A stretch of 64,000 bases of DNA, taken from the NCBI GenBank assembly GCA_002428985.1, contig DIYL01000002.1:62001-126000 (forward strand), written 5' to 3'. Below, in pieces: positions 7,652 through 15,726 of this stretch. The stretch comes from Anaerolineales bacterium UBA6055 (lineage in GTDB: Bacteria > Chloroflexota > Anaerolineae > Aggregatilineales > Phototrophicaceae). The stretch's first letter is position 1; every line of letters begins with the position of its first letter. A model generated the notes under the pieces. That model was not told where the DNA came from, made no database searches, and saw nothing but the letters and a program-made list of their open reading frames with translations. Position numbers and translations under genes: made by a program.

Positions 7652-8851
7652 TTACTCGAGGATTTCGGTGATACGACCAGCACCTACAGTGAGACCACCT
7701 TCACGAATCGCAAAGGATGAGCCTTTTTCGAGGGCTACTGGTGTAATCAACTCAACATCGAGGTTTACGTTATCGCCAGGCATAACCATTTCTACGCCAT
7801 CTGGCAGGGTGATGGTTCCGGTTACGTCCATTGTACGAATGTAGAATTGTGGACGGTAACCACTGAAGAATGCTTTGTGGCGACCACCTTCATCTTTACG
7901 CAGAACGTAAACTTCACATTTGAATTTCTTGTGTGGTGTGATGGAACCAACTTTAGCGATTACCATACCACGCTGTACGTCTTCACGACCGATACCACGG
8001 AGCAAGATACCAGCGTTGTCACCAGCTTGTGCGGAATCGAGTTCTTTGTTGAACATTTCAATACCGGTTACGGTACTTTTAACGATTTCGTCACGCAAGC
8101 CAACGATGTCGATTTCTGAACCTTTAAGGAGTGTACCACGTGCAACACTACCGGTTACAACTGTACCACGACCTTTGATGGAGAAGACATCTTCGATCGC
8201 CATCATGAATGGTTTGTCAACGTCACGTTCTGGGGTTGGAATCCAGTTATCAACGTTATCCATCAATTCAAGAATTGGCGCGTACTCAGGTGCGCTTGGA
8301 TCTTCACTGGCAGATTCTGTTGCTGCCAATGCTGAACCCTTGATAACAGGGGTATCAGGATCGAAGTCATAACCTTCCAACAGTTCGGAAAGTTCCATTT
8401 CAACCAATTCGATGAGTTCTTCATCGTCCATTTGGTCGGTTTTGTTGAGGAAGACAACCATTGCTGGTACTTCAACTTGTTTTGCCAAGAGCACGTGTTC
8501 ACGAGTCTGTGGCATTGGGCCATCAGGTGCACTCACAACGAGAATTGCACCGTCCATTTGAGCAGCACCAGTGATCATGTTTTTAATATAATCGCGGTGA
8601 CCTGGACAGTCAACGTGTGCGTAGTGACGTTCATCGGTTTCATACTCTACGTGACGGATATTGATGGTAATACCACGTGCGCGTTCTTCTGGAGCGTTGT
8701 CGATATCTTCATAGTTCTGTTTTGCTGCTTGACCTTTCAAGCCAAGAACTTTGGTGATAGCCGCAGTTAGTGTGGTTTTACCATGATCAACGTGACCAAT
8801 TGTACCGATATTAACGTGCGGTTTGCTACGCTCGAATTTACCTTTTGCCAT
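7652..8851 (-). CDS. tuf: translation elongation factor Tu
   Basis: EF-Tu is the GTPase that delivers aminoacyl-tRNA to the ribosomal A site. The 399 residues show the P-loop GHVDHGKTTL (residues 18-27), switch II DCPGHRDYI, the base-specificity motif NKTD and the intact domain III C-terminus. It lies in the str order fusA-tuf. Only one tuf copy is seen in this window. The ATG is preceded by AGAGGG-like bases. Confidence 0.99.
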   Translation of the reverse strand: MAKGKFERSKPHVNIGTIGHVDHGKTTLTAAITKVLGLKGQAAKQNYEDIDNAPEERARGITINIRHVEYETDERHYAHVDCPGHRDYIKNMITGAAQMDGAILVVSAPDGPMPQTREHVLLAKQVEVPAMVVFLNKTDQMDDEELIELVEMELSELLEGYDFDPDTPVIKGSALAATESASEDPSAPEYAPILELMDNVDNWIPTPERDVDKPFMMAIEDVFSIKGRGTVVTGSVARGTLLKGSEIDIVGLRDEIVKSTVTGIEMFNKELDSAQAGDNAGILLRGIGREDVQRGMVIAKVGSITPHKKFKCEVYVLRKDEGGRHKAFFSGYRPQFYIRTMDVTGTITLPDGVEMVMPGDNVNLDVELITPVALEKGSSFAIREGGLTVGAGRITEILE

Positions 8852-8914
8852 GTGACAATCCCTCTTGTAAACTAGGCGGTTTGAATCTTAACAAATAAAC
8901 GAACGAAAATTCAT

Positions 8915-8934
8915 AGACCGGAAGACTCCGGTCT
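8915..8934 (-). terminator. hairpin between fusA and tuf
   Basis: A perfect 7-bp stem (AGACCGG / CCGGTCT) with a 6-base loop lies six bases after the fusA stop. It is followed on the minus strand by ATGAATTTTCG, so it lacks a proper T tract. Together with the hairpin after tuf it brackets the tuf cistron, and it may serve for mRNA processing, stability or partial termination. Confidence 0.45.
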
Positions 8935-8940
8935 TCTACA

Positions 8941-11055
8941 TTAACGCGCTCCAGATTTTACCTCATCGGCAATGCTCGTTGGCGCGACTGTATACTGATC
9001 AAATTCCATACTAAAGTTACCACGACCTTGTGTGTTGTTACGGAGGTCATTTGCATACCCGAACATTTCACCCAATGGTACTTGTGCTTTAATGATGGAA
9101 ATACCTTCACTATGTGGTTCCATACCTTGGATCGTACCACGGCGGGAGGAAATATCACCTACAACCGATCCGGTATAATCATCAGGAACAACCACTTCAA
9201 CCTTCATTGATGGTTCAAGAATAACAGGAGCACCCTTTTGGATACCTTCCTTCAAGGACATCGAACCAGCAATCGTAAATGCGATTTCACTGGAATCCAC
9301 ATCATGGAATGCACCATCAACAAGTGATGCTTTCAAGTTCACGACTGGATACCCTGCAATCACACCACCTTGCATCGCCTGAGCGATACCTTTCTTGACA
9401 GCTGGGATGTATTCCCGTGGGACAGAACCACCACGGATCGCATCGACCCAGAGCAATTCGCCTTCTGCTTCTTCTTTTTCGTCTTCTGGCATAGGTTCGT
9501 AACGGACAACACAACGTGCGTATTGACCAGAACCACCTGTCTGACGTTTGAAGGTTGTATCAATTTCAACTTCACGAGTAATCGCTTCACGGTAAGCAAC
9601 ACGTGGGCGACCAACAGTTGCTTCTACACCATGTTCACGCATCAAGCGATCAACCAAAACTTCAAGGTGAAGCTCACCCATACCTTTGATCTTGGTTTGA
9701 CCAAGTTGGTCATCAACTTCAATCTGGAAGGTTGGATCTTCTTCTGCCAATTTACGCAGACCAACACCCATTTTGTCTTGATCAGCTTTTGTGTTTGGCT
9801 CGATCGCAACTTCAACCACAGGTTCTGGGAACGTGATGTTTTCCAACAGAATTGGATCATTTGGCGCACAAAGGGTGTCACCAGTGAAGGTATCCTTTAG
9901 ACCAATGATCGCTGCAATATCACCTGCATGGACTTCTTTAACTTCTTCACGGCGGTCAGCAAACATACGGACGATACGTCCAACACGTTCACGCTTACCG
10001 TTCGTTGTGTTCACAACTTGTGTACCTGCACGCAACACACCGGAATAAACACGGGTGAATGCAAGCTTACCATATTGATCACTCACAATTTTAAAGACAA
10101 GTGATGCCAACGGTTCGCTGTCATCAGCGTTGCGTATCAATTCACTACCATCTTTTGGATTTTCACCTGTTACCGGAGGAATATCCAATGGGGAAGGAAG
10201 CAGTGCAACAACCAAGTCCAACATCGCTTGTACACCTTTGTTCTTTAAAGCAGAGCCACAAAGAACAGGGTGGAGTTCACCAGCAATTGTACCTGCACGA
10301 AGTGCAGAGATAATCTCATCGTCGGTGATTTCTTCTTCTTCAAGATATTTCATGGTCAAGAATTCATCGCTTTCAACAATCTTTTCGATTGTTTCCGCAC
10401 GACGTGTTTCTGCCATTTCACGATGGCTTTCTGGAATCGGATGACGTTGGATGTCGGTACCTTCATCATTACCATAAGTAATGAGTTCCATTGTTAGCAA
10501 GTCGATAATCCCTTGGAATACATCCGCACCTTGGTCGTCCTTAACAAAGTAAGGCGCTTGTAGTACCACAGGGTTTGCATTCAAACGGTCAACCATCATG
10601 CTAACGCAACGATCGAAGTTCGCACCTGTACGATCCATTTTGTTAACAAAGCACATACGCGGCACGTTATATTCAGTTGCTTGCCGCCATACTGTCTCGG
10701 ATTGTGGCTCTACACCAGCGACACTGTCGAAGATCGCCACACCACCATCCAACACGCGCAAGCTACGTTGTACTTCTGCAGTGAAGTCAACGTGACCAGG
10801 GGTGTCAATGATGTTAACTTGGTGACCATCCCATTCAGCAGTAACTGCTGCCGATGTAATAGTAATACCACGTTCACGCTCTTGTTCCATGTAGTCAGTG
10901 GTTGCTGACCCTTCGTGGGTTTCACCAATTTTGTGAACCATACCTGTATAATACAGGACGCGTTCAGTTACAGTGGTTTTACCAGCATCAATATGAGCAA
11001 TGATACCGATGTTACGTACTTTGTTGAGGTTGAAGCTTTGTTTTTTGTCTGCCAT
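8941..11055 (-). CDS. fusA: translation elongation factor G
   Basis: EF-G is the GTPase that drives ribosomal translocation and, with RRF, recycling. The 704 residues include the P-loop AHIDAGKTT (about residues 19-27), switch I RGITITSAA, DTPGHVDF, NKMDRTGAN and the domain IV segment GGVIAGYPVVNLKASLVDGAFHD (given here only as an indication of position, about residues 555-577). Length and order (rpsG-fusA-tuf) are canonical. Confidence 0.99.
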   Translation of the reverse strand: MADKKQSFNLNKVRNIGIIAHIDAGKTTVTERVLYYTGMVHKIGETHEGSATTDYMEQERERGITITSAAVTAEWDGHQVNIIDTPGHVDFTAEVQRSLRVLDGGVAIFDSVAGVEPQSETVWRQATEYNVPRMCFVNKMDRTGANFDRCVSMMVDRLNANPVVLQAPYFVKDDQGADVFQGIIDLLTMELITYGNDEGTDIQRHPIPESHREMAETRRAETIEKIVESDEFLTMKYLEEEEITDDEIISALRAGTIAGELHPVLCGSALKNKGVQAMLDLVVALLPSPLDIPPVTGENPKDGSELIRNADDSEPLASLVFKIVSDQYGKLAFTRVYSGVLRAGTQVVNTTNGKRERVGRIVRMFADRREEVKEVHAGDIAAIIGLKDTFTGDTLCAPNDPILLENITFPEPVVEVAIEPNTKADQDKMGVGLRKLAEEDPTFQIEVDDQLGQTKIKGMGELHLEVLVDRLMREHGVEATVGRPRVAYREAITREVEIDTTFKRQTGGSGQYARCVVRYEPMPEDEKEEAEGELLWVDAIRGGSVPREYIPAVKKGIAQAMQGGVIAGYPVVNLKASLVDGAFHDVDSSEIAFTIAGSMSLKEGIQKGAPVILEPSMKVEVVVPDDYTGSVVGDISSRRGTIQGMEPHSEGISIIKAQVPLGEMFGYANDLRNNTQGRGNFSMEFDQYTVAPTSIADEVKSGAR

Positions 11056-11102
11056 TTCCTATCCACTTCCCGATTCTAAACGGGATATAATTGAAACTTG
11101 AA

Positions 11103-11570
11103 CTAACGGAAGTGTGCAAAAGCACGATTGGCTTCTGCCATACGATGTGTTTCATCTTTTCTTTTGACCGAGTTACCTTGACCGTTATACGCATCAAGTA
11201 ATTCGTTCGCCAACTTATCAGCCATACTCCGACCACCACGTTGACGTGAAAATTGAATGAGCCAACGCATTGCCAGAGCCACACCACGTTCCTGTGTTAC
11301 ATCAATTGGTACTTGGTAAGTCGAGCCACCAACACGCTTTGGCTTAACTTCGACCGCTGGTGCAACATTGCGGATTGCAGTTTCAAATACTTCTACCGGA
11401 TCTTTACCTGTACGTTCGCCAATGGTCTCCATCGCGTTATACATAATACGGGTTGCGGTACTTTTCTTACCACCGTACATCATCCGGTTAATAAACATAG
11501 CGATGTGCAAGTTGTTATACTTGACATCATTATCAGGTACTCGCTTTGGTGGACGATTTCTTCTTGGCAT
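11103..11570 (-). CDS. rpsG: 30S ribosomal protein S7
   Basis: S7 nucleates the 30S head and lies near the E site. In E. coli it also represses the str operon. The 155 residues start MPRRNRPPKRVPDNDVKYNN and contain the S7 pattern VEVKPKRVGGSTYQVP and RGGRSMADKLANELLDAYNG. It starts 10 bases after the rpsL stop and precedes fusA by 47 bases. Confidence 0.98.
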   Translation of the reverse strand: MPRRNRPPKRVPDNDVKYNNLHIAMFINRMMYGGKKSTATRIMYNAMETIGERTGKDPVEVFETAIRNVAPAVEVKPKRVGGSTYQVPIDVTQERGVALAMRWLIQFSRQRGGRSMADKLANELLDAYNGQGNSVKRKDETHRMAEANRAFAHFR

Positions 11571-11580
11571 CGTTTACTCC

Positions 11581-11994
11581 CTAGCTCTTCTTGGTACCGT
11601 ATTTACTACGACCTTGCTCACGACCTGAAACACCATTGGTGTCCAATGTACCGCGAACAATGTGATAACGAACACCGGGTAAGTCTTTTACACGACCACC
11701 GCGTACAAGTACAACACTGTGTTCCTGCAAATTGTGACCTTCACCACCAATATAAGCTGTCACTTCTAGACCATTGGTTAGGCGAACACGGGCAACCTTA
11801 CGCAATGCAGAGTTTGGCTTTTTCGGTGTCATTGTTTTAACTTGCGTACAAACACCACGTTTTTGTGGGGCGCCCTTTTTCTGGCGTGAACGCCGTTGGG
11901 TGTACGCATTTAGTGTGTATTGCAATGCAGGGGCTTTCGTCTTTTTATTTTTAGATTTGCGCCCTTTACGCACCAACTGGTTGATTGTTGGCAT
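11581..11994 (-). CDS. rpsL: 30S ribosomal protein S12
   Basis: S12 controls decoding accuracy and is the classical streptomycin target. The 137 residues start MPTINQLVRKGRKSKNKKT and include TMTPKKPNSALRKVARV and RGGRVKDLPGVRYHIVRG. The lysine positions linked to streptomycin resistance are the wild-type residues (PKKPNSA and GRVKDLPG), so the protein looks sensitive. The ATG is preceded by GGAG (TGGAGTAGCAT). It is the first gene of the merged str/S10 operon. Confidence 0.98.
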   Translation of the reverse strand: MPTINQLVRKGRKSKNKKTKAPALQYTLNAYTQRRSRQKKGAPQKRGVCTQVKTMTPKKPNSALRKVARVRLTNGLEVTAYIGGEGHNLQEHSVVLVRGGRVKDLPGVRYHIVRGTLDTNGVSGREQGRSKYGTKKS

Positions 11995-12046
11995 ATGCTA
12001 CTCCATGACTAATTACTTTAAATAACTCGCCAATTTTTAGACAAGC

Positions 12047-12071
12047 AAAAAGGCGTACTTCTAGAACGCCT
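12047..12071 (-). terminator. intrinsic-terminator-like hairpin in the rpsL leader
   Basis: On the minus strand AGGCGT pairs with ACGCCT (6 bp, 9-base loop) and runs straight into TTTT. It lies about 110 bases after the predicted start point of the str promoter and 53 bases before rpsL, so it is placed as an attenuator. A 22-codon open frame (ATG at 12086, stop at 12018) reads through it, but its ribosome site is weak. Confidence 0.5.
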
Positions 12072-12184
12072 GCTTTTTACTTTCATGACGAGTCACTCTG
12101 CTATGCAAAGCACTTTCGCCATATCTGCTCAATTCAGAACACATTGCCTCAATAGGAGGTTGTGTACTGTACGTGCGGTTAACG

Positions 12185-12213
12185 ATAATAGCACTAGCCT
12201 ATGGGTCTGTCAA
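12185..12213 (-). promoter_or_regulatory. sigma70 promoter of the str/S10 operon
   Basis: On the minus strand TTGACA (12213-12208) is followed after exactly 17 bases by TATTAT (12190-12185). This is a consensus -35 and a near-consensus -10. The predicted start near 12178 leaves a leader of about 180 bases before rpsL. Its strength suits a ribosomal operon. The rest of the 294-base gap before the FHA gene holds only the leader hairpin. Confidence 0.85.
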
Positions 12214-12288
12214 GGGAGTTACCAAACCAATTTCAGACGATTCGCCTGTCTATTTACATCAATTCGTCATACAACTTGCACAATTCAA

Positions 12289-13161
12289 TTAGGTGATTGG
12301 CATCTGCTGCTTCATTTTTTGGATTGCCCGTATAAGTTCATCAATCGCCATAGGTTTTGCGAGGAATAATTCAATTCCATGATCAATCGCTTGCCCCATT
12401 GTAAAACCGCCTGTCGCCATAGAAATGACAAGGATTGGTAGCGATCCTTTTTCATGCTTCTGATAAGCATAGCGAATCACATCAATACCACCCATGTCGG
12501 GTAAGACTAATTCTGTAATCAACCCATCTGGCATTTGATGTTCTATTTCGGTCATCGCATCAGCGGCACTATGTTTTATGACAACTTTAAACCCGGCATG
12601 ACGTAGGATAACTGCCACAACTTCGGTGACATTACGATCATCATCAACCACTAGAATGCGTTCGCCGTTACCCACTCGTGGAATTTGCATTTGCTCACGA
12701 ATATTAAAATTCGTTTCATCAGTTGTTGATGGTTTAACTACATAGTGGACTTGCAACCGCATATGCCCTAATCGGATAATATCTCGGTCACGAATCCGAT
12801 ATTCTTTTTCGCTATCAAGAACATGCTCATTAATATATGTACCGTTCGCACTTCCAAGATCTTCTATTGTAATCCGGTTATTTCCAGTACGAATTAGCGC
12901 ATGTCTGCGTGATACCCCCATTGTGTGCCCACCGTGCGGTGTCACATCGATCTCAGGAGCACGGTCATTAGTTGGATCAGGACGACCAATCAACATTTCA
13001 TCTGTTACACGCACTTTGATAATATTGGGGGTTCCAACAACACGAAATTCAATCACCCAGGGCACAATATTATCCAAAGGACCTGTCATCCTCTGTTGCA
13101 TCTTGGGTTCATCAAATTCTATATCACTCAAAATGTCTGTTTTCTTAGGTTGGTTATCCAT
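12289..13161 (-). CDS. FHA domain protein with degenerate response-regulator receiver domain
   Basis: This is a two-domain soluble signalling protein of 290 residues. Residues about 45-140 form an FHA phosphothreonine-binding domain, with GR at 59-60, SRRHA at 84-88 and DLGSANGTYIN at 101-111. Residues about 167-290 form a CheY-like receiver with the acidic pocket VVDDD (171-175), a serine at 247 and lysine in FLAKP (269). The phosphoacceptor position, four residues before the conserved proline, is Glu217 (ITELVLP) rather than Asp. So it probably cannot be phosphorylated normally and may mimic the active state. No kinase gene is adjacent and there is no output domain other than FHA. It lies just upstream of the str operon promoter, on the same strand. 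Confidence 0.88.
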   Translation of the reverse strand: MDNQPKKTDILSDIEFDEPKMQQRMTGPLDNIVPWVIEFRVVGTPNIIKVRVTDEMLIGRPDPTNDRAPEIDVTPHGGHTMGVSRRHALIRTGNNRITIEDLGSANGTYINEHVLDSEKEYRIRDRDIIRLGHMRLQVHYVVKPSTTDETNFNIREQMQIPRVGNGERILVVDDDRNVTEVVAVILRHAGFKVVIKHSAADAMTEIEHQMPDGLITELVLPDMGGIDVIRYAYQKHEKGSLPILVISMATGGFTMGQAIDHGIELFLAKPMAIDELIRAIQKMKQQMPIT

Positions 13162-13197
13162 TCAAATTCTCATTCGGCTAATGCACACTCTATACAT

Positions 13198-13203
13198 ATT
13201 ATA
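13198..13203 (-). promoter_or_regulatory. candidate -10 box for the FHA-receiver gene
   Basis: On the minus strand a perfect TATAAT lies 37 bases before the start codon of the FHA-receiver gene. No good -35 is found at 16-18 bases, so only the -10 is called. The surrounding 13162-13279 stretch is very A+T rich and otherwise featureless. Confidence 0.4.
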
Positions 13204-13279
13204 CTGAAATATTGCAAATCATATTATGAAATTAGACAACTATTCATCTATAATATCAGTCTATCATGCTATAAGAACG

Positions 13280-13308
13280 AAAAAACCCGACCTTAGTACG
13301 GGTCGGGT
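13280..13308 (-). terminator. intrinsic terminator after the acyl-CoA dehydrogenase
   Basis: On the minus strand ACCCGACC pairs with GGTCGGGT (perfect 8-bp stem, 8-base loop), followed by six T residues. It begins 27 bases after the stop of the acyl-CoA dehydrogenase and ends that transcript. Confidence 0.85.
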
Positions 13309-13334
13309 CAACTAACCGTCGATTATACTTGTTT

Positions 13335-14516
13335 CTAATTGTTTCCCTTGAACAACTCCCGCACAATGATATTACGTTGAATTTCGCTCGTGCCTTCATA
13401 GATTTGGAAGATTTTTACGTCGCGGAGTAACTTTTCAACAGGATATTCTTTCATATAGCCGTAACCACCAAAGACCTGGACAGCATCAACTGCAGCTTTG
13501 GTCGCCATATCCGCGGCAAACGCCTTCGCATATGCAGGAATACGCGGATTAAAGATACCATTATCGACTTGCCAAGCAGCCTGCCATGATAACAATCGGG
13601 AGGCTTCATAATTGATTGCCATATCGGCGATTTTATGACCGATTGCTTGATGTTGATAAATAGGAACTCCGAATGCTTCTCGTTCACTCGCATATTTGAT
13701 GCTCTCTTCCAGCGCACGACGTTGCAAACCAGTTGCAGCTGCCGCAACGGCTGGGCGACTATAGTCAAAGACTTTCATCGCGATGTAGAAGCCCTTGCCA
13801 ACCTCACCAATCACATTTTCTTCGGGTACTTCAACATTTTCAAATACAATTTCGGCGGTATCGGATGCACGTTGTCCAAGTTTGTCAAACTTCTTACCAA
13901 CGCTGACACCCGGCATATCACGGTCAATAATAAACCCTGTCATCCCACGATGCCCAGCTTCGGGATCAGTTTTTGCAAATACCGTGAAGAAGTTTGCATG
14001 GCTTGCATTAGTTATAAATGTCTTACTGCCATTGATGATCCATTTGTCGCCTTTTTTTTCTGCGCGAGTTTGGATACCGACAACATTAGAGCCAGCATTG
14101 GCTTCGGTCACACCATAGGATACAAATTGACCTTGTTCAATCAGGCGTTCACCAAGCCAGTATGCTTTTTGTTCATCGTTACCTGCAACTAAAATCGGCA
14201 ACATACCAAGTGCATTGGTCGTGATACTCGTACTAATACCCGTACAACCATAGGCTAGTTCCTCTGCAACCAGTACCTCTTCAAAAACAGTTGCACCAAC
14301 CCCACCAAATTCTTCGGGGATACCCATATTCACAATGCCAAGTTCACGCGCTTGATGGAAAATCTCTTCGGGGAATTTTGCTTCTTCATCATACTCTGCT
14401 GCAACAGGTGTAATATTGTCTGCTGTAAAATCACCTGTCATTTTGACAAGCATTTCTTGTTCTTCTGTTAGTTTAAATTGCGGACCAGCTAAACCGTCCA
14501 TAGCCATATCAACCAT
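13335..14516 (-). CDS. acyl-CoA dehydrogenase
   Basis: This FAD enzyme catalyses alpha,beta-dehydrogenation of an acyl-CoA, passing electrons to ETF (fatty-acid or branched-chain amino-acid breakdown). The 393 residues from MVDMAMDGLAG match the family (about 380-390). Family marks are YGVTEANAGSNVVGIQT, FITNASHANFFTVFA and the C-terminal IFQIYEGTSEIQRNIIVREL, where the glutamate of YEG is the likely catalytic base of short-chain or general members. A perfect GGAGG lies 8 bases before this ATG, so I prefer it to a TTG five codons upstream. It is monocistronic, with a palindromic operator upstream and a terminator downstream. The exact chain-length specificity cannot be read. Confidence 0.93.
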   Translation of the reverse strand: MVDMAMDGLAGPQFKLTEEQEMLVKMTGDFTADNITPVAAEYDEEAKFPEEIFHQARELGIVNMGIPEEFGGVGATVFEEVLVAEELAYGCTGISTSITTNALGMLPILVAGNDEQKAYWLGERLIEQGQFVSYGVTEANAGSNVVGIQTRAEKKGDKWIINGSKTFITNASHANFFTVFAKTDPEAGHRGMTGFIIDRDMPGVSVGKKFDKLGQRASDTAEIVFENVEVPEENVIGEVGKGFYIAMKVFDYSRPAVAAAATGLQRRALEESIKYASEREAFGVPIYQHQAIGHKIADMAINYEASRLLSWQAAWQVDNGIFNPRIPAYAKAFAADMATKAAVDAVQVFGGYGYMKEYPVEKLLRDVKIFQIYEGTSEIQRNIIVRELFKGNN

Positions 14517-14571
14517 AATAAATACCTCCAAAATAACTTTATATGCATCAATGATTACTGCATAAAGCCAG

Positions 14572-14593
14572 TAATCTAATCTTCATTAGATTA
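14572..14593. promoter_or_regulatory. perfect palindromic operator upstream of the acyl-CoA dehydrogenase
   Basis: TAATCTAAT and ATTAGATTA form a perfect 9-bp inverted repeat with a 4-base centre. It abuts the TATAAT box on its downstream side, so it would cover the transcription start of the acyl-CoA dehydrogenase. This is the standard place for a dimeric repressor (TetR-, FadR- or MarR-like) responding to acyl-CoA. No obvious cognate regulator gene is adjacent, although a winged-helix gene lies upstream at 14752-15084. Confidence 0.7.
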
Positions 14594-14599
14594 ATTATA
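14594..14599 (-). promoter_or_regulatory. -10 box of the acyl-CoA dehydrogenase promoter
   Basis: TATAAT on the minus strand is preceded by ATGC and followed immediately by the 22-base palindrome. The -35 region is poor (ATACCT at 17 bases). Transcription would start near 14587, inside the palindrome. Confidence 0.55.
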
Positions 14600-14709
14600 G
14601 CATGAAATTACAAATGAGGTATAAATTACTTATTTATATAGTCGTAACGTCATAAATTTTTTGGGTATTGTAATCGGCTGGATCAATTATCGAGAGTTAA
14701 TAAGGGGCT

Positions 14710-14740
14710 AAGTCGGTATATAGATATCACATACCGACTT
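14710..14740 (-). terminator. hairpin after the winged-helix regulator gene
   Basis: AAGTCGGTAT and ATACCGACTT form a perfect 10-bp stem with an 11-base loop. It begins 11 bases after the stop of the minus-strand winged-helix gene. There is no long T tract on the minus side (AGCCCCTTATT), so it is either a weak terminator or a 3'-protective hairpin. Confidence 0.5.
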
Positions 14741-14751
14741 TATAATCTTCA

Positions 14752-15084
14752 TTACATTTCAGGTTTTTCTGTCCATTGCGTCGCTTGTGATCGTAAGTTA
14801 TCAAGCTTTTTCCAATATTCATTAAACATCTCACGCCCCTGTTCAGTTAACGAGGCTGTGGTCACAGGCTTCTTACCTTTGAAATGCTTATGAATTGCAA
14901 CAAGCTCGGCATCTTCAAGTTTGCTTAGGTGTGTAGATAAATTACCCTTACTTAACCCTGTCATACTTTGGAGGTACAGGAAATCCGCTTGCTTAGCCAC
15001 TGATAATGCCGTCATGATTGCAAGGCGTGCAGGTTCATGTATGATTTTATTTAAACCCGCAATGTCTTCAAATGGTGTCGTCAT
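14752..15084 (-). CDS. winged-helix DNA-binding transcriptional regulator
   Basis: This is a 110-residue single-domain regulator resembling the ArsR/PadR-like winged-helix group (HTH_34 type). The recognition region reads QSMTGLSKGNLSTHLSKLEDAELV (roughly residues 40-63), followed by a basic wing (KHFKGKKPVTTASLTEQG) and a C-terminal helix for dimerisation. It is the second gene of an operon, five bases after a membrane-protein gene. Regulator/membrane-protein pairs like this usually autoregulate, and two matching dyads flank the operon promoter. The inducer is unknown. Confidence 0.85.
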   Translation of the reverse strand: MTTPFEDIAGLNKIIHEPARLAIMTALSVAKQADFLYLQSMTGLSKGNLSTHLSKLEDAELVAIHKHFKGKKPVTTASLTEQGREMFNEYWKKLDNLRSQATQWTEKPEM

Positions 15085-15089
15085 GATCG

Positions 15090-15656
15090 TTACTCATCAA
15101 TATGCGTTAGATTACGAGTTAATATCTGATGATCGAGTATACCGCTTAATGTAATCAAAACGCCAACAATGATCAAATACCATGCGATAAAGTCATCAGG
15201 ATTTGCAATTATTGGAATCATAAATGCTGCAACCAATGATACCAATGCCAGCGGTATGTTATGTGGTACAAGATTCGCTGAAATCTTCCAACGATAAACA
15301 TAGTAAATTGCAATTACAATCATAGCCAATGATATAGGGCTATGAATTGCGACCTCTACAAATGAAGCTAAAATCACAAATAGCGAAAAAATTAGATCAC
15401 GCTTGACTGTTTGATTGGATTGGATTGCACCATAAGTCGCTTCATACCAATTAGCAAAATATTGGGAAACAACCATACCAATTACGACAGCACAAATCAT
15501 ACCGCCAATAATCCACATCCCAGAAATAATGTCTAAGCTAGATGCAACAGATAATACACCTACCGTTAAAAATCCTAGTCCCATAGGCACTTGTCGTAAG
15601 CCTTGCATATCAGAGTAATTAGCGCTGATATAACGAATGTGTTCTAAATTTTGCAT
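15090..15656 (-). CDS. multi-pass membrane protein of unknown function (paired with winged-helix regulator)
   Basis: This is a 188-residue hydrophobic protein with about six predicted membrane segments (roughly residues 27-43, 47-65, 88-104, 106-124, 133-152 and 157-174) and a short soluble N-terminus, MQNLEHIRYISANYSDMQG. I recognise no catalytic motif. It is the first gene of a two-gene operon with the winged-helix regulator, so the regulator most likely controls this protein. It has a strong promoter with two operators just upstream. Confidence 0.75.
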   Translation of the reverse strand: MQNLEHIRYISANYSDMQGLRQVPMGLGFLTVGVLSVASSLDIISGMWIIGGMICAVVIGMVVSQYFANWYEATYGAIQSNQTVKRDLIFSLFVILASFVEVAIHSPISLAMIVIAIYYVYRWKISANLVPHNIPLALVSLVAAFMIPIIANPDDFIAWYLIIVGVLITLSGILDHQILTRNLTHIDE

Positions 15657-15673
15657 GATTATTTACCCTTAAC

Positions 15674-15693
15674 AGTTTGCATCACAAACCAGA
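15674..15693. promoter_or_regulatory. operator dyad, copy 1 (overlaps -10/start of the membrane protein/regulator operon)
   Basis: AGTTTGCATCACAAACCAGA contains the dyad GTTTG-N5-CAAAC. It is repeated with one mismatch 53 bp away (copy 2). This copy touches the -10 box and covers the predicted transcription start. Confidence 0.72.
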
Positions 15694-15721
15694 TCATAAG
15701 ACAAACAGTATAAGATGTCAA
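15693..15721 (-). promoter_or_regulatory. sigma70 promoter of the membrane protein/winged-helix operon
   Basis: On the minus strand TTGACA is followed after 17 bases by TATGAT. Transcription would start near 15686, about 30 bases before the ATG of the membrane protein. The promoter sits exactly between the two operator copies. Confidence 0.8.
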
Positions 15722-15726
15722 CACTT

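Noticed and set aside
12289..13161. Considered whether the FHA-receiver protein is an ordinary two-component response regulator.
   Set aside because: No DNA-binding output domain, no adjacent histidine kinase, and the phosphoacceptor is Glu, so it is described as a degenerate receiver.
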